Shown here piece after piece: positions 1 through 10,949 of a stretch of DNA of 64,000 nucleotides. The stretch's first letter is position 1, and every line of letters starts with the position of its first letter. The position numbers and the translations under genes were made by a program. Below the pieces are notes generated by a model. That model was not told where the DNA came from. It was given only the letters and a program-made list of their open reading frames with translations, and ran no database searches. This DNA is from Lytechinus pictus (Eukaryota; Echinodermata; Echinoidea; Temnopleuroida; Toxopneustidae), in the NCBI RefSeq assembly GCF_037042905.1, contig NC_087252.1, positions 3,347,501 to 3,411,500 on the forward strand, written 5' to 3'.

Positions 1-1106
1 GATTAGTAAGACAGGGAAATAAATTAAAGATGAAAAAAAAGCAAACAAAAGCGGGAAATAAAGGCAGAATGGAATTAGCCAAAATCTAAATTGGAAAATA
101 AAGAATAGGGACAAGATAACGTACACTACCGGGCTGCCGAGGATTGAGATAACGAGCGGGAAGAAAAATGGATGAAATATAGCATAATGTCGTATGAAAG
201 TCTATCATAATCTTGTTAAATCTCCAAAGGCTCTGTCCAAGAGTCAAGACCCCGTGCAGTGGGGGCTCTTCATCTGTAACCTTTAATGGGTACTATAACG
301 GGCCCCTATATGGACCCTTCCTGCATTAAGCTTTACGTTGAAGCACTGGCATACCGGGGGGTGGTTCCACAGCCAAGGGGAAATAAAAGAAAATAAAGGA
401 GGCAGCGAAATGACATGAATGAAAAAAAAATACATGACATGATATTTGCTATAATGATGTAAAAATCGATCACATAATTAGAATTTCATTTTAACAGGCC
501 ATTTTTTTTCTGGCTCGCTTCGCTCGCTGGCGACTTTTTACAAATTTCCCCATATTTGCTATGGTGTGCCCCTCACAATATTCGGATGATTACGATACAC
601 AACTGCATTGAATTTATGTGTTGTGTGAAAGCTAAGTAAATATACACGCAATTTGATTAAAATTAGTGGCCATCTGTAAGGTTTAAAATGGCTTTGATAT
701 CAAGAGGTTCCGGGGCTCTACCCTGGACCCCACCCATAAAGCACTGTTATATGGATGAGTTTGGACCATGGCCCCCAAAAGTTCTACAACCAAACAGAAA
801 AAATGAGGAAAGAAAGGAAAGTGTATTATATTTTTCTGAATATCACGTTAAAATCTATCTTCATGTTAGATTCTCATGAAAAGGTGATTTTTTATCTCGC
901 TCGCTTCGCTCGCTCGGGACCTATATTAAGCTACTTCTTGCCACAAGTGCCATACTCGGCCCCCTCGAGCATATAGAGCTTCGCCCTGATGCTCAAAATC
1001 ATAACAAAAAAATGTTCACCGTTATGTAACATTATGTCAAAATCTATCACAAAATTTGATTTTTGCAATAAAAATGTCAAAAAATTTTGCTCGCTCGCTC
1101 GCTTTT
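1..1106. other. repeat-derived stretch, no gene seen
   Basis: No convincing coding region. Short GCTCGCTTCGCTCGC-type motifs recur near 513-528, 897-916 and 1089-1102. This motif style is shared with the larger repeats at 22, 26-29 and 41-43 kb, so the stretch is probably old transposon sequence. Confidence 0.4.
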
Positions 1107-1137
1107 ATATATATATATATATATATATAATGAGATG

Positions 1138-1935
1138 AGGCAAGGCCAACTCAACAGATGACGCAGGACACCATTATTTGCTTTAGCTTTCGTCTTTTAA
1201 TTGAGACTTCGTCAGAAGCGTCTGAAAAATATAAGGAGATACAACATCCAAGTTTGTTTTGCACATCAATGAATTATCACCAAGTTGAATATATTCCATA
1301 ATGACAAATTAATGAATGAACAGATAAATAAAGTAATGAATAATACATAATTAATTCAATTAAAATAATAATGATATAAATGAAAAAGACATACCTGTAA
1401 TTACAGACTATTGTGATAGTTAAGTATGACCGTATCCTATCTCGTTCTTTAGGAAAGTGGCAAAAATTGCAAAAAGAAAACATTGGTTGCTAGGTGGTGA
1501 AAGCGCAAAGCGCATTGGTAATGCGCATAAAATTTATGTCACAATGAGTATGAATATTCATGATATTAGATATCGTAAGCTAGCAACCAATGTTTTCTTT
1601 TTGCAATTTTTGCCACTTTCCTAAAGAACGAGATAGGATACGGTCATACTTAACTATCACAATAGTCTGTAATTACAGGTATGTCTTTTTCATTTATATC
1701 ATTATTATTTTAATTGAATTAATTATTTATTATTCATTACTTTATTTATCTGTTCATTCATTAATTTGTCATTATGGAATATATTCAACTTGGTGATAAT
1801 TCATTGATGTGCAAAACAAACTTGGATGTTGTATCTCCTTATATTTTTCAGACGCTTCTGACGAAGTCTCAATTAAAAGACGAAAGCTAAAGCAAATAAT
1901 GGTGTCCTGCGTCATCTGTTGAGTTGGCCTTGCCT
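1138..1935. repeat. long near-perfect inverted repeat (foldback element)
   Basis: The left arm 1138-1493 and right arm 1580-1935 are each 356 bp and are reverse complements with one difference that I can see. They flank an 86-bp spacer. The short open frames in the arms mirror each other and are not genes. AT dinucleotide runs lie close outside both ends (1107-1129 and 1969-2000). It may be a foldback transposon with long terminal inverted repeats, an inverted duplication, or an assembly palindrome. Confidence 0.9.
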
Positions 1936-1964
1936 AGCGATTGGTAGAAGTAAACTTATCATCA

Positions 1965-1968
<4 letters not shown>

Positions 1969-2000
<32 letters not shown>
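1969..2000. repeat. (AT)n microsatellite
   Basis: Uninterrupted AT dinucleotide run just beyond the right end of the foldback element. Confidence 0.95.
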
Positions 2001-2003
<3 letters not shown>

Positions 2004-2195
2004 CCCGATACGCCATATCGCCCCCTCAAACTTTTTGCCTTATGACGCCATTATCTGTTCCATGATATATGACCGGGAAATTATTGGCTCTTGCCCCCCC
2101 TGGCAACCGACCCCTGTTACGCCGCTGGTATGGGTCCTTCTGCAGTCAGGCTCTCACGACCACACCCGTTGGCTCTGCTCTACATGTAGTTCCCA

Positions 2196-2325
2196 CCGTT
2201 GTCTGCTCCGGACCTCCGACCGTCTGCTTCAGACCAGCAATCATCCGCTTCAGACCAACCCGTCTGCTCCGGACCACCAGCCGTCTGCTCCAGGCTCCGA
2301 ACCGTCCGCCTCCAGACTACCAAGA
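2196..2325. repeat. degenerate short tandem repeat
   Basis: About five imperfect copies of a roughly 24-27 bp unit centred on CGTCTGCTCCGGACC. Overlapping open frames here arise from the repeat and show no protein-like features. Confidence 0.6.
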
Positions 2326-3311
2326 GAGCAAGCCCTGGTATAGTCTCTTGCTGGCGTGCAAAAGACCCAACACACAAGGAAATCTAACCACAGTCGTCGC
2401 CTAGGACTAGAGATCCATCCTAGGTTTCCCCGTGGAAAGACATGCGAACGATCAAATAAATCATTTCGATCGCATCCACCAACTTTATTTATTGGATAGC
2501 GAATCCGAATCAATCTGCATACTTTACGTGCAATGCCACCCGTGGGCGCCGTATTTTAACAGATTATTGGCAATGCCACACAAGCACACAATCTTAACGT
2601 ACTTGTGCATTAATTATACATTTTCTGTTAAAGTTAACCTCTGCTACAATCTTAGATTAGCTATAACTTTGCTCTCCGAAATCGGATATGCATGAATGAC
2701 ATATCATATTAAAGCATTTATTTAGATCAAGCTAGTGATAACCACAATAACCAGTTAAACATCTCCAGTAAATTGTTATACAACAAAAACGGTCCAAAAC
2801 ATGCATAACTTTCATGTTGTTATCTACGTCATTATTAGTGTAGAAACATGCATGTAGTATCGCCAGCTACGACAAAATCATTATAAATCAACCAAAAATA
2901 ATTTTCTACACACGAAATAAAACCCATTTCGTGACAATATATATAAATTATGCGTGAGTGTGTCTGAGTACATCATATTCATGATTACAAAGTGTGCTTA
3001 GTACAATAGAGCTTTCTTGGCGAAAAAAAAAGATATTTTCGGCTTGTCAATCGTGCTCGCAATATTTCATGGGTGAGATATGAATTTTATGAGACACTGA
3101 CAAGGGGTACTTTTGCAGGTCACTATATTCATGATATTAACATTTTCAGCTTATATAGATATAAACAATGAACGTGTTTATGTCTACGCAATTGTACCAT
3201 CATGAAAAGTTTAACAAAAGTATATAGCTCGATTACCATACCATTATTTTGGAATGAAATAGATAATTTATAGGTGCAAATTTTCTGGTAACTTAAGGTG
3301 GGCTAAATGCA
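2326..3311. other. intergenic, nothing recognised
   Basis: AT-rich sequence with no long open frame, RNA gene or recognisable repeat boundary. Confidence 0.4.
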
Positions 3312-3970
3312 TGGAAAGTAGCAATTGCTGGCAATCAATTATTGTTTCAAGCACAAGCAATAGCCAAGCAAAAAATTCATGCCCCATCAATTTGTTTATT
3401 TCATATGCATAACCATTTGCTAATGCTTGAACACCTTTCTTATCTGAAAAAAAAGCAATTGCTAGCGGTTTGTACAAACAAGACTCACAGAAAAGGCAGG
3501 ACTCGAAAGCAAAGATGTGGTGACCAGTACAAATTACCGCTTCTTTCATATAATATCTTTTCCTTAGACGTGGTGTCTAGCAACTTGTTTTCTTTTCAAT
3601 AAAAGTATATGTTTAGTATATGTTTAGCATATACTTTGCACTTACTAAAAAAAAGGTGCTTGTTGGCTACTCTACACCTTGGGGTTCTCTCTCAGGTGCA
3701 TAAACATGATTAAATGCAAACGCCCTCATCGAGCAAACGCTTAAGCTGCTCTGACGGAGCTCGAAAAACCCCAAGCAAGGGCTTAAACGCACAAGCAAAA
3801 TGTTTGCCCAATGCATACGCTTATTAGAAATATATAGATAGCTTAATCGTCAAGGAAGTGCTAGCAGTCAGTTAGTGACTAGCAAAAGCATTTGCTTGCT
3901 CATTTGTATGCATACGGAATCAAGCAAAAGCCAAGGAAAAGCCTAACAAAAGCAATTGCTACCTTTTATA
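3312..3970. mobile_element. candidate MITE with AGCAATTGCT palindromes
   Basis: The self-complementary 10-mer AGCAATTGCT occurs near both ends (3320-3329 and 3951-3960) within longer imperfect inverted termini, and again inside at 3454-3463. Related AGCAAATGC-like words recur through the interval. There is no coding capacity. A non-autonomous DNA transposon is likely, but I could not define a target duplication. Confidence 0.45.
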
Positions 3971-5088
3971 CATTTGACACATTATCAAAAATATTAAAAT
4001 ACATAATAACTCTTGATATAACTATGTATCAAAACTGTTACTTGATTTGAAAGGCGTTAGAAGATGCCAGGAAGGGGGTACAAAAAAACAACAAAATGGA
4101 CTCGCAACTTCGCGGCTCACGGGTGATGGTCTTTCTGGTCAGCATAAGTCGTGAAATATGGGATCAAATCAATATTTGCTTGAAATCAACATTTGTTTTC
4201 CTGGGCTTTATGACAGGATGTTCTTAGAAATGGGCCAGGTACATGACTGTCCGATTGAATGATACTTTGCATTTATCTCAAAAGTAACTGTAAATGTCGC
4301 AAATTCACCGGAGAGAGCAGACCTGGAAGCGACATCTGACGAGGCCGAGCAGTACTCGGGACGAAACTGCCTGGTATTTAGCGGTAAGCCTGAATGCAAT
4401 AACCTCAGGAACGGTTAAGTTAGGGTCCCCTATAACACAAAAGTTTACGATAAATCATACACTTGATTTACTGTACATGATAGTCAATAGAATTAAACGT
4501 ACATGTAGAAAACTGTTCTACAATCATTGCTAAGTTTCGTGTTACAAGCCCTATAAAAGGCTATAGATCTGCTTTTCGTGTGCAAAATTATTTCATGCGA
4601 TACCAGCATGCTATTCCAAATTGTTGAAATCCAGCTTCCATGTATATACGGCAGGTCTTCATAGCAAATTAAGCCTCCATGAGCTAGCGGCGGGACTGTA
4701 CCTGTACCATGGCTATCATGACTCCAGCTGGCTGGAGACATGCGAAATGTAGATTATGACATGGATAAGAAAGTGTTTTTTTCAAACAAATCGAGTACAT
4801 ATTGACTAAGGAAAAACTTATTGAATTGAGGCTTGGATGTAGATCATCACAGTCCATCGAATCGATATTGCATTTAATGTCCATTATTGGTGGATCACTG
4901 ACAATTGATTCCATTGGTCAGATCACCTCTCCAGACAAAACCATTTCGCATGCCTTGATATGTACACAGCATGCAATAGGCCATAAACCGTCTGAATAAA
5001 ATTCAAATTTGCGGGGTTTTTTTATTTTGCCTGTTCCTGCTACACAAACGATATGCCTCTAGCACACAATGCAATGGGCAGTATATTT
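3971..5088. other. intergenic, nothing recognised
   Basis: Only short chance open frames; no motif, RNA gene or clear repeat boundary. Confidence 0.4.
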
Positions 5089-5389
5089 CCCGGGGGGTAC
5101 ACTTCCATTGATGAGTGGATACCAGGCGCGACCATGGGGTTTCGAAAAGCACCCTAAACAAGGGAAGTAGCTCTTTTCCAGATTATGAAAATGCATCTCT
5201 TAACAAGTGTTTGGCTTGTGACACCCTACAAGTATTGGGAACATATCCCCTTTTTTAGTATTTTAATCGTAGTTTTTGACACCCTTATAACGCTAGATAG
5301 GCCTATTCGTAACATACTTACCCACTCTTTCCCTTTTTACGTGTGGTCGCTCCTGGTATCCACTCTTCAATGAAAGTGGGCCTCCCGGG
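5089..5389. mobile_element. MITE with ~45-bp terminal inverted repeats
   Basis: The termini start CCCGGGGGG on the left and, reverse complemented, CCCGGGAGG on the right. Both continue through a shared GAGTGGATACCAGG block and a GCGACCA block, giving inverted repeats of about 45 bp. The element is about 300 bp and non-coding. A second, right-truncated copy lies at 58097-58540. Confidence 0.8.
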
Positions 5390-5800
5390 CGGCCTCTCGA
5401 GCTCTGGGAGGAACCAAATGTGGATTTGGAAAATCGTCCTAAATCGGATATATCGCTGTTACCATAAGTAGCAACCAAAATTTTGCACCTGAAACTCAAA
5501 TTGAATGTTTCCGTTCCAGATGCGAAACGAAAAATAAAATCTCATGTCACACAATTTGCATTGCAGGACAGAGTTTTACGACCATGACGACGGGCCCAAA
5601 AGTCTCTTCCAAAATGAACTACCGTCCAAAATAAGCGTTCGCGTTCTTCCAACGAAAGGTCGGGAACGGGAACACAGACGAACAGATCGTTTAGAGCAGA
5701 GTCTCGGGATCAAGCTTAAAACGTCCGACTTCGGCTGGTTTTCCCATCGCCTTCATTAGATGTGAAGAGCGTCGAGATGATGTCTGTTATTTTATATATC
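5390..5800. other. intergenic, nothing recognised
   Basis: No coding region or repeat boundary that I can support. Confidence 0.4.
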
Positions 5801-5804
5801 ATCC

Positions 5805-6110
5805 AGTAACAATATCAGCATTGATGTAGCTATGGTATATCGTCCTCCTGGGACCCGTGTTCCCTTCTCTACTTTCATCGAAGAGTTTACTGTTATCTTG
5901 GAGGAGACTTCTTTTAGACCTGCTCCCCTTGTTATTACAGGTGACTTCAACATTCTTTTGGAGAACTTGACTTTGCCCAACACGATGAAGTTCAATAAAT
6001 TACTTTCCAGTTACATGTATAGCATTGTTCACATGATAACATCACCTACGCACGAACGATCATCTGGCAGAGATATTTTCTCTGGTCTTCGTGTAATCCC
6101 TGGCATTTCG
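5805..6110 (+). pseudogene. LINE endonuclease fragment (CR1/Jockey-like)
   Basis: The translation from 5805 gives an apurinic/apyrimidinic endonuclease-type stretch with AMVYRPPG, then VITGDFNI (the conserved GDFN with catalytic Asp/Asn), then SPTHERSSG where full enzymes have a PTH..G..LD motif. The upstream endonuclease half and the final SDH motif are missing, so it is a truncated relic. It may belong to the same plus-strand LINE whose reverse transcriptase follows from about 6500. Confidence 0.65.
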
Positions 6111-6495
6111 GACTGGCATAGACCCCTAGATCTAGGGTCTATCCTTTTTTTTATTTGATAGAGTTTAGAATCCTAAGTTAGATCTAGATCAAGATAAGTT
6201 AGAATCTAGTCTTGCATTTCAGATCACACACTTTATTAGGTTATCTAGAATCTAGAGTTCTAACTTACATGTGCAACAGTTAGGTCTTTACAGCTTTATT
6301 GTAACTGTCAATATTTGTGTGATAATTTTACAGTTGTGCGTGCCATGACAAATTTGTTGTCAGCGACATGAACGATTCGTCATGCAGCGGGTTTCCGCGC
6401 CGTGCTATCATACCAAATTAATGTTCATGCATGACAAAATATTTGTCGTACATTACGAATTAAAGGAAAATGAAAGGATAGATTTATTATCTGGT
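6111..6495. other. intergenic, short near-palindrome
   Basis: A near-perfect palindrome, GACCCCTAGATCTAGGGTC, sits at 6120-6138. Otherwise no gene is seen. Confidence 0.4.
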
Positions 6496-6499
6496 CATA

Positions 6500-6785
6500 A
6501 ACGCATTCTACCACTACATACCTATATAACTGAAATTACATACATTTGTTTGATACAATGGATCAGGGGCGAATGATTGGAGGTATTTTCCTTGATTTAC
6601 GTAAAGCTTTTGATGTTATACCACACAATTTCATTCTTTGACAACTTAGTAACGGATATAAATGGATAAAAGTATATTTGACAGACAGGAGACAGTTTAT
6701 CGTAGCAAATAATTGTATCAGTAAAAGTGTAAAAGTTAGATCAGGCGTCCCACATGGATCCATATTAGGTCCATTGATATTTTTA
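6500..6785 (+). pseudogene. LINE reverse transcriptase fragment, 5' part of interrupted copy
   Basis: One frame reads MDQGRMIGGIFLDLRKAFDV and later GVPHGSILGPLIFLY. These match reverse transcriptase motifs of CR1/Jockey-type non-LTR elements (the DLxKAFD catalytic Asp and the GVPQGSxLGP loop). An in-frame stop and divergence show decay. The reading stops at about 6785, where a second LINE is inserted in the opposite direction, and resumes near 8240. Confidence 0.75.
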
Positions 6786-8240
6786 TATATATAATGTTTT
6801 TATTGTCCAACTTAATGGAAATTCATTTTGTTTACATGCAAACATACAAATTACAAATATACATAATCAAGGAGAGACAAAATTAATACATAATACTGGC
6901 ATGCACGTAATACATTCGTTCTTATACATAAGACGATTAAAAGAGTATAACGAGATCATTGCTGAAATAAGAACAACAAGAAGGCATATTCGGTGTAATT
7001 ATCATCACCATCATTCTAAAACTGTTAAATGAGTAAAAGTATCAGGTCATTTTATTTTCTTTATTTATTTATAACTTGAAGCATAATTCACATATAAAAA
7101 ATCCACAACTCTACATTGACCATGATGTCGATACTATTATTAGTATTGCAATCATTATAGTTGCTGTTATTATTATTATTATCATTATTATCATTACTAT
7201 TATTACTATTACTACTACTATCATTACTCTTTACATTTGTGGCAGTTATTGTATTAAAGAGGAGACATAGATGGCAATATTGAAGGGTAAGTGTAATTCT
7301 GCAATAAGGTGACTTGTTTTCTATTTAATGGTTCAGAAGACGAATTGAGAAAGGAATAAAAGAATTTCCGTAACGGCTCGTTCTTGCCTTAACTGATTCC
7401 CACCTTCTTCCACTACGAAGTAGTTTGTATTTCTTATTTAATGGATGGGAGTGATCACTGACTATTGCTTGGGCTTTGTCAACTACCTTTCCTTAACATA
7501 TCCTATCCAAATCTACAACGCACTTCGTAATCCTACTAGCCCGTTTCACTACTCTACACAATTTATCCTTATCCTTCTGTCTTGCACTGTGATACCAGGC
7601 AACACAGTCATGGGTGATGATACTCTGAAATAACTGATGAATAAAACCAATACAATATTCTCTCGTTTACATGAAATTGTTTCATCTTCCGAAGGAAAAA
7701 CAATCTGTGGTTGCACTTGAGTGTGGTAGCTTTAGTCTGCTCGGGCCAATCAAGTTTGTCATCAACAATAGTGCCTAGATACTTATAACTATGGACAATT
7801 TCAATTGGATGACCATCGATGTGAATAGGGAATTCTACAGGATCACAAGATTTCTTCATCCTGAAGTCAAAGATGATTTCTTTAGTTTTGTTAGAATTCA
7901 ACACCAGATGGTTCTCAGTGCACCAACTACCAAAAGAGGATATGCTCTCCCTATATTCTAACTCACTCTCTTTTATCAGGCCTACAATGACAGTATCATC
8001 GGCATATTTCAAAATACGAACCGACGGAATATTGGAAATACAGTCATTAGTATATAATATATAGAGAACAGGTGAGAGAACACACCCCTGAGGAGACCCT
8101 GTGTTCGTTGTAAGTACGTTGGAGAGTACATCATTAACCTTAACCCTCTGGGTTCTACCATGTAAGAAGTCATAGATCCATAGAATCAGTGACGGTTTCA
8201 CATCCAAGAAACTTAATTTTTCTATTAGCTTATATGGCTG
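6786..8240 (-). mobile_element. 5'-truncated LINE inserted into another LINE
   Basis: On the minus strand 8207-7608 encodes reverse transcriptase with GSPQGCVLSPVLY, a YADDT catalytic box and KYLGTIVDDKL. A frameshift near 7620 moves the C-terminal region into another frame, where it continues to about 7330 with ITHDCVAWY, SGRRWESVKARTSR and SFIPFSIRLL. A long 3' untranslated tail with an ATT-rich microsatellite (7150-7230) ends in AATAAAAACATTA next to 6790. The style resembles L2/Rex-type elements. It is flanked on both sides by pieces of the older plus-strand LINE, so it is nested and younger. Confidence 0.8.
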
Positions 8241-8560
8241 GATGGTAGTCTACAATTGTATTTGTATCAATGATATTGAGTATCTTGAATGTGAATGTTA
8301 ATTCAACAATGTCTTTATGCAGATGATACTGCTCTGTTCTGTCATGATGTATTATCTAAGGAGGTTAAAATAAATCTTCAAAGTGATTTTGATGCTATTT
8401 GTAACTGGCTCAATCTTACCCCTAAACCAAAAGTCATGACTTTGAGACATAGGAAATGATTGAAAATGATGCTTTAATGATAAAATATAGAAATTATCCC
8501 ATAGAAAATGTAAATGTGATCAAATACTTGGGTGTAAGAATTGACTCTGGTATGTATCGA
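8241..8560 (+). pseudogene. LINE reverse transcriptase fragment, middle part
   Basis: This continues the plus-strand LINE after the nested insertion. Frameshifted readings give MQMILL where intact copies have an ADD catalytic box, then INLQSDFDAICNWLNL and NVIKYLGVRIDSG, the usual post-catalytic LGV motif. It is then interrupted by a MITE. Several frame breaks make it non-functional. Confidence 0.7.
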
Positions 8561-8587
8561 GTATCATTGTTAATTTATCTCGTATGG

Positions 8588-9001
8588 CATGATCCCCCAA
8601 GTTTGCGCAGTCCCTCTCGTCTGCCCACGTGTATCTGCGCAATTCTCGTAAAAGAAGATACGCAACTAAGATAAACTTTACACATGCAATACATCGACAG
8701 AGGTTCATCAAAAAATCTGATTGAAAATGGTGAAAAAATAATGAATTTTGTGCATTTCTTGTGACGGCCCCAAATTACAGCGCAAAAAACGGGGCACATT
8801 TTCTTTGTTCCATCTGAAAATGACTGCCCGAGCTTTTTTTCCATGAAAATCATATATTTCTTACGAATTTCAATGAGATATTTGTCACACTTACTCATCA
8901 TGACGTAAGGAACATTATCAAGTGAAAGATTCGGTGAAGTAAAAAGAAATTCATGTTAAATCTTAACCAAAATCGTTAGGTACGCAGACTTGGGGATCAC
9001 T
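8588..9001. mobile_element. MITE inserted in LINE
   Basis: The inverted termini are TGATCCCCCAAGTTTGCGCA at 8590-8609 and its imperfect reverse complement at 8981-8999. The ~410-bp interval is non-coding and splits the plus-strand LINE between its LGV motif and its next conserved block. Confidence 0.7.
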
Positions 9002-9004
9002 GTC

Positions 9005-9200
9005 ATACTATAGGTTGTGTAAAGGGAATCAAACAATTCCTTCCGCATAGGATTCTTAAGAATTTATATTTTGTTATGATTGTACCTTATATTGATTATT
9101 GTTGTATATTTTGTGGAAGCTGTGCAAAAACAAACATAAATAAGGTACAAAAACTGCATAATGCCTATGTCCGAATAGTGTGCCGTAGTTGCTAACTTGC
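9005..9200 (+). pseudogene. LINE reverse transcriptase fragment, 3' part
   Basis: The translation reads IGCVKGIKQFLPHRILKNLY followed by IVPYIDYCCIFCG and KVQKLHNAYVRIV. These are the C-terminal motifs of CR1/Jockey-type reverse transcriptases (a Y.DYC..WG..., then KLQN.A.R pattern). It is the third piece of the plus-strand LINE seen at 6500 and 8241. Confidence 0.7.
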
Positions 9201-9561
9201 AGTGTAATGATATATCCTATGCATTAATAATATCAAAATCAAAGATTTGTTAATTTCTTAATATTGCTCATTGCTCATTCACATAGGACTTGCAGACTGA
9301 CTGGTCTGATTTAAATCGATCCCTTATATAAAAAGAAAATGCACGTCTCTCCATGCCTTCAAATGAAATGAAATGTAGATGAAATGATTCCATGATAATT
9401 GTTGATTCATTCTGTATGTATATAATCAGGGCCGTATCACATGCTAACAGATTTTAAATTTTTAGAATTGAATTAGTGTCATTTGTTGAATACTTTAAGG
9501 TAAATTATACAAAGATATTTGCACTGTAAAAATAAACATTTTGGAACAAAATAGAAAGGCT

Positions 9562-9715
9562 AGTGTGCCGAAGTTGCTAACTTGCAGTGTAATGATATGC
9601 CCTATGCATTAATAATATGTCTGTAAAGCGCTTAGAGACGTCGTTCCGATGTATTAAGCGCTATATAAATGCGGAATATTATTATTATTAATAATATCAA
9701 AATCAAAGCTTTGTT
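9562..9715 (+). repeat. second copy of 9179-9250, carrying a SINE tail
   Basis: The sequence GTGTGCCG.AGTTGCTAACTTGCAG and what follows repeats the LINE end at 9179-9250. The later copy is split by the SINE fragment at 9619-9686; the earlier copy is the uninterrupted version. Confidence 0.8.
9619..9686 (+). mobile_element. 5'-truncated SINE tail with target duplication
   Basis: It begins GTCTGTAAAGCGCTTAGAG, contains GCGCTATATAAATGC and ends in ATT repeats. This is the same tail as the full-length SINE at 45385-45785. The 11-bp direct repeat ATTAATAATAT flanks it exactly (9608-9618 and 9687-9697), a clean target-site duplication. Confidence 0.85.
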
Positions 9716-9894
9716 AATTTTTAATTGACCTTCTGTGCAAGATGTCTCAACTAAAATTTCAAGAGTGCTACTGCATGTACCTCTTTCAGCCATTAAAAAT
9801 ATTACAGAAAATTGAAGTTATCTTTATCTTGTATGTTATTCTATATCATATTAAACGTCTTGGTTTTGATGACCAAGTTGTTAGCAAGTGATTT

Positions 9895-10440
9895 AAGTCG
9901 GCAGTATCTGTAAGGTCCTTTTCACAGTTCAGGAGCAGCAGGTTGCCCACTCGCCGGTCTCCCATCTATAACAGTTCTTAATAAACTTCATATGGCTGAA
10001 CGTGCGTTCATCCTTTGCAACACTTATTGGTGCTGTCATGAGAAGGTTGTAAGCATTCCAAGTGAGAGGAAGAATCGACTTCTTCTCAAATGCCAAAGTG
10101 GCTGCGTCATCTTGCCACTGCCATGTCATGGAAGCATTCTAGTTCCACTTTCAATGCCTCGTGATCTACTTCTTTTGGAAAGAGTCTACAAAAGTCATCA
10201 ACAGCTGCCATAGTTGGAGTTGCTGGCGTTGGAGGCAAGAGCAAACGTGACATTGCCTTCACTTTGTCAAGTGTTGGCTGCATTTCTTCTTGAAATGCAG
10301 TATCAGTGTATCCAATACGCCCTTGAACTCTTTCCTGTAGAATGCATGGAGTGATAATGCTTCTACAGTGTGAGGAGCGTCATCAAGCTTTGCTGGTTGG
10401 CGTCTAACGCGATGGTGCCTCTGGTAGTCCTGCTAAATGT
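9895..10440 (-). pseudogene. hAT transposase C-terminal remnant
   Basis: Minus-strand frames give MAAVDDFCRLFPKEV, then LPLTWNAYNLLMTAPISVAK, DERTFSHMKFIKNCYR and, after a frameshift, MGDRRVGNLLLLNCEKDL. This order (a P.S.A..ER.FS..K.IK..R block, then M.D.R..NLLLL) matches the hAT family C-terminal dimerisation domain. Frameshifts at about 10110 and 9970 break the frame, and the N-terminal BED finger and catalytic core are not visible. Confidence 0.65.
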
Positions 10441-10945
10441 CCAATTGTCCAAAAAATCTTCAGCGACAGAATTTAGTAAAAATAACATTTTTGTGTTTTT
10501 TGCCAACTGCAAACTTGTAGACAAGTCTACAAGTTGTAGACTTGTCTTCATGAATTTGCCAACTGCAGTGTTACCAGTTATTTAAGTCATGTGTTCTGAT
10601 CTTATCAGATCTGAAACGGGGCAGTACTTGTACGTCACTTTGCTAACTGGTAGAGTGTATAGTGTTCTGCCACTTTAATAGGCCCACTTTATAAATTGCC
10701 AACTATAGTAACTCTGGCTTTGATTGTTCAACTTAAACCTTGGAAATTCATCCCACTCATATTTCTTCACCTATAGTCTTGCCTCTAATTCTACAGAACT
10801 AATGTGTTTGTTAAATCGTCAATAATTGTGGTATAATTTGCAAACTCACAAGCTTGTTTATAATGGGGGAGGACCGGTGGCTTACTTTGTGTGTTATTAT
10901 AGCTCCATCTGTTTTTTATCTTTTTTGTATTTTGCTGACTAGTAG
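10441..10945. other. intergenic, nothing recognised
   Basis: No supported coding region; the interval may include decayed upstream parts of the adjacent LINE. Confidence 0.4.
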
Positions 10946-10949
10946 GGCT

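Noticed and set aside
1277..1796. Two mirrored 68-residue open frames
   Set aside because: They are the same sequence in the two arms of the inverted repeat, without protein-like features.
2035..2513. Several overlapping open frames on both strands
   Set aside because: They follow the short tandem repeat; no domain and no splice context.
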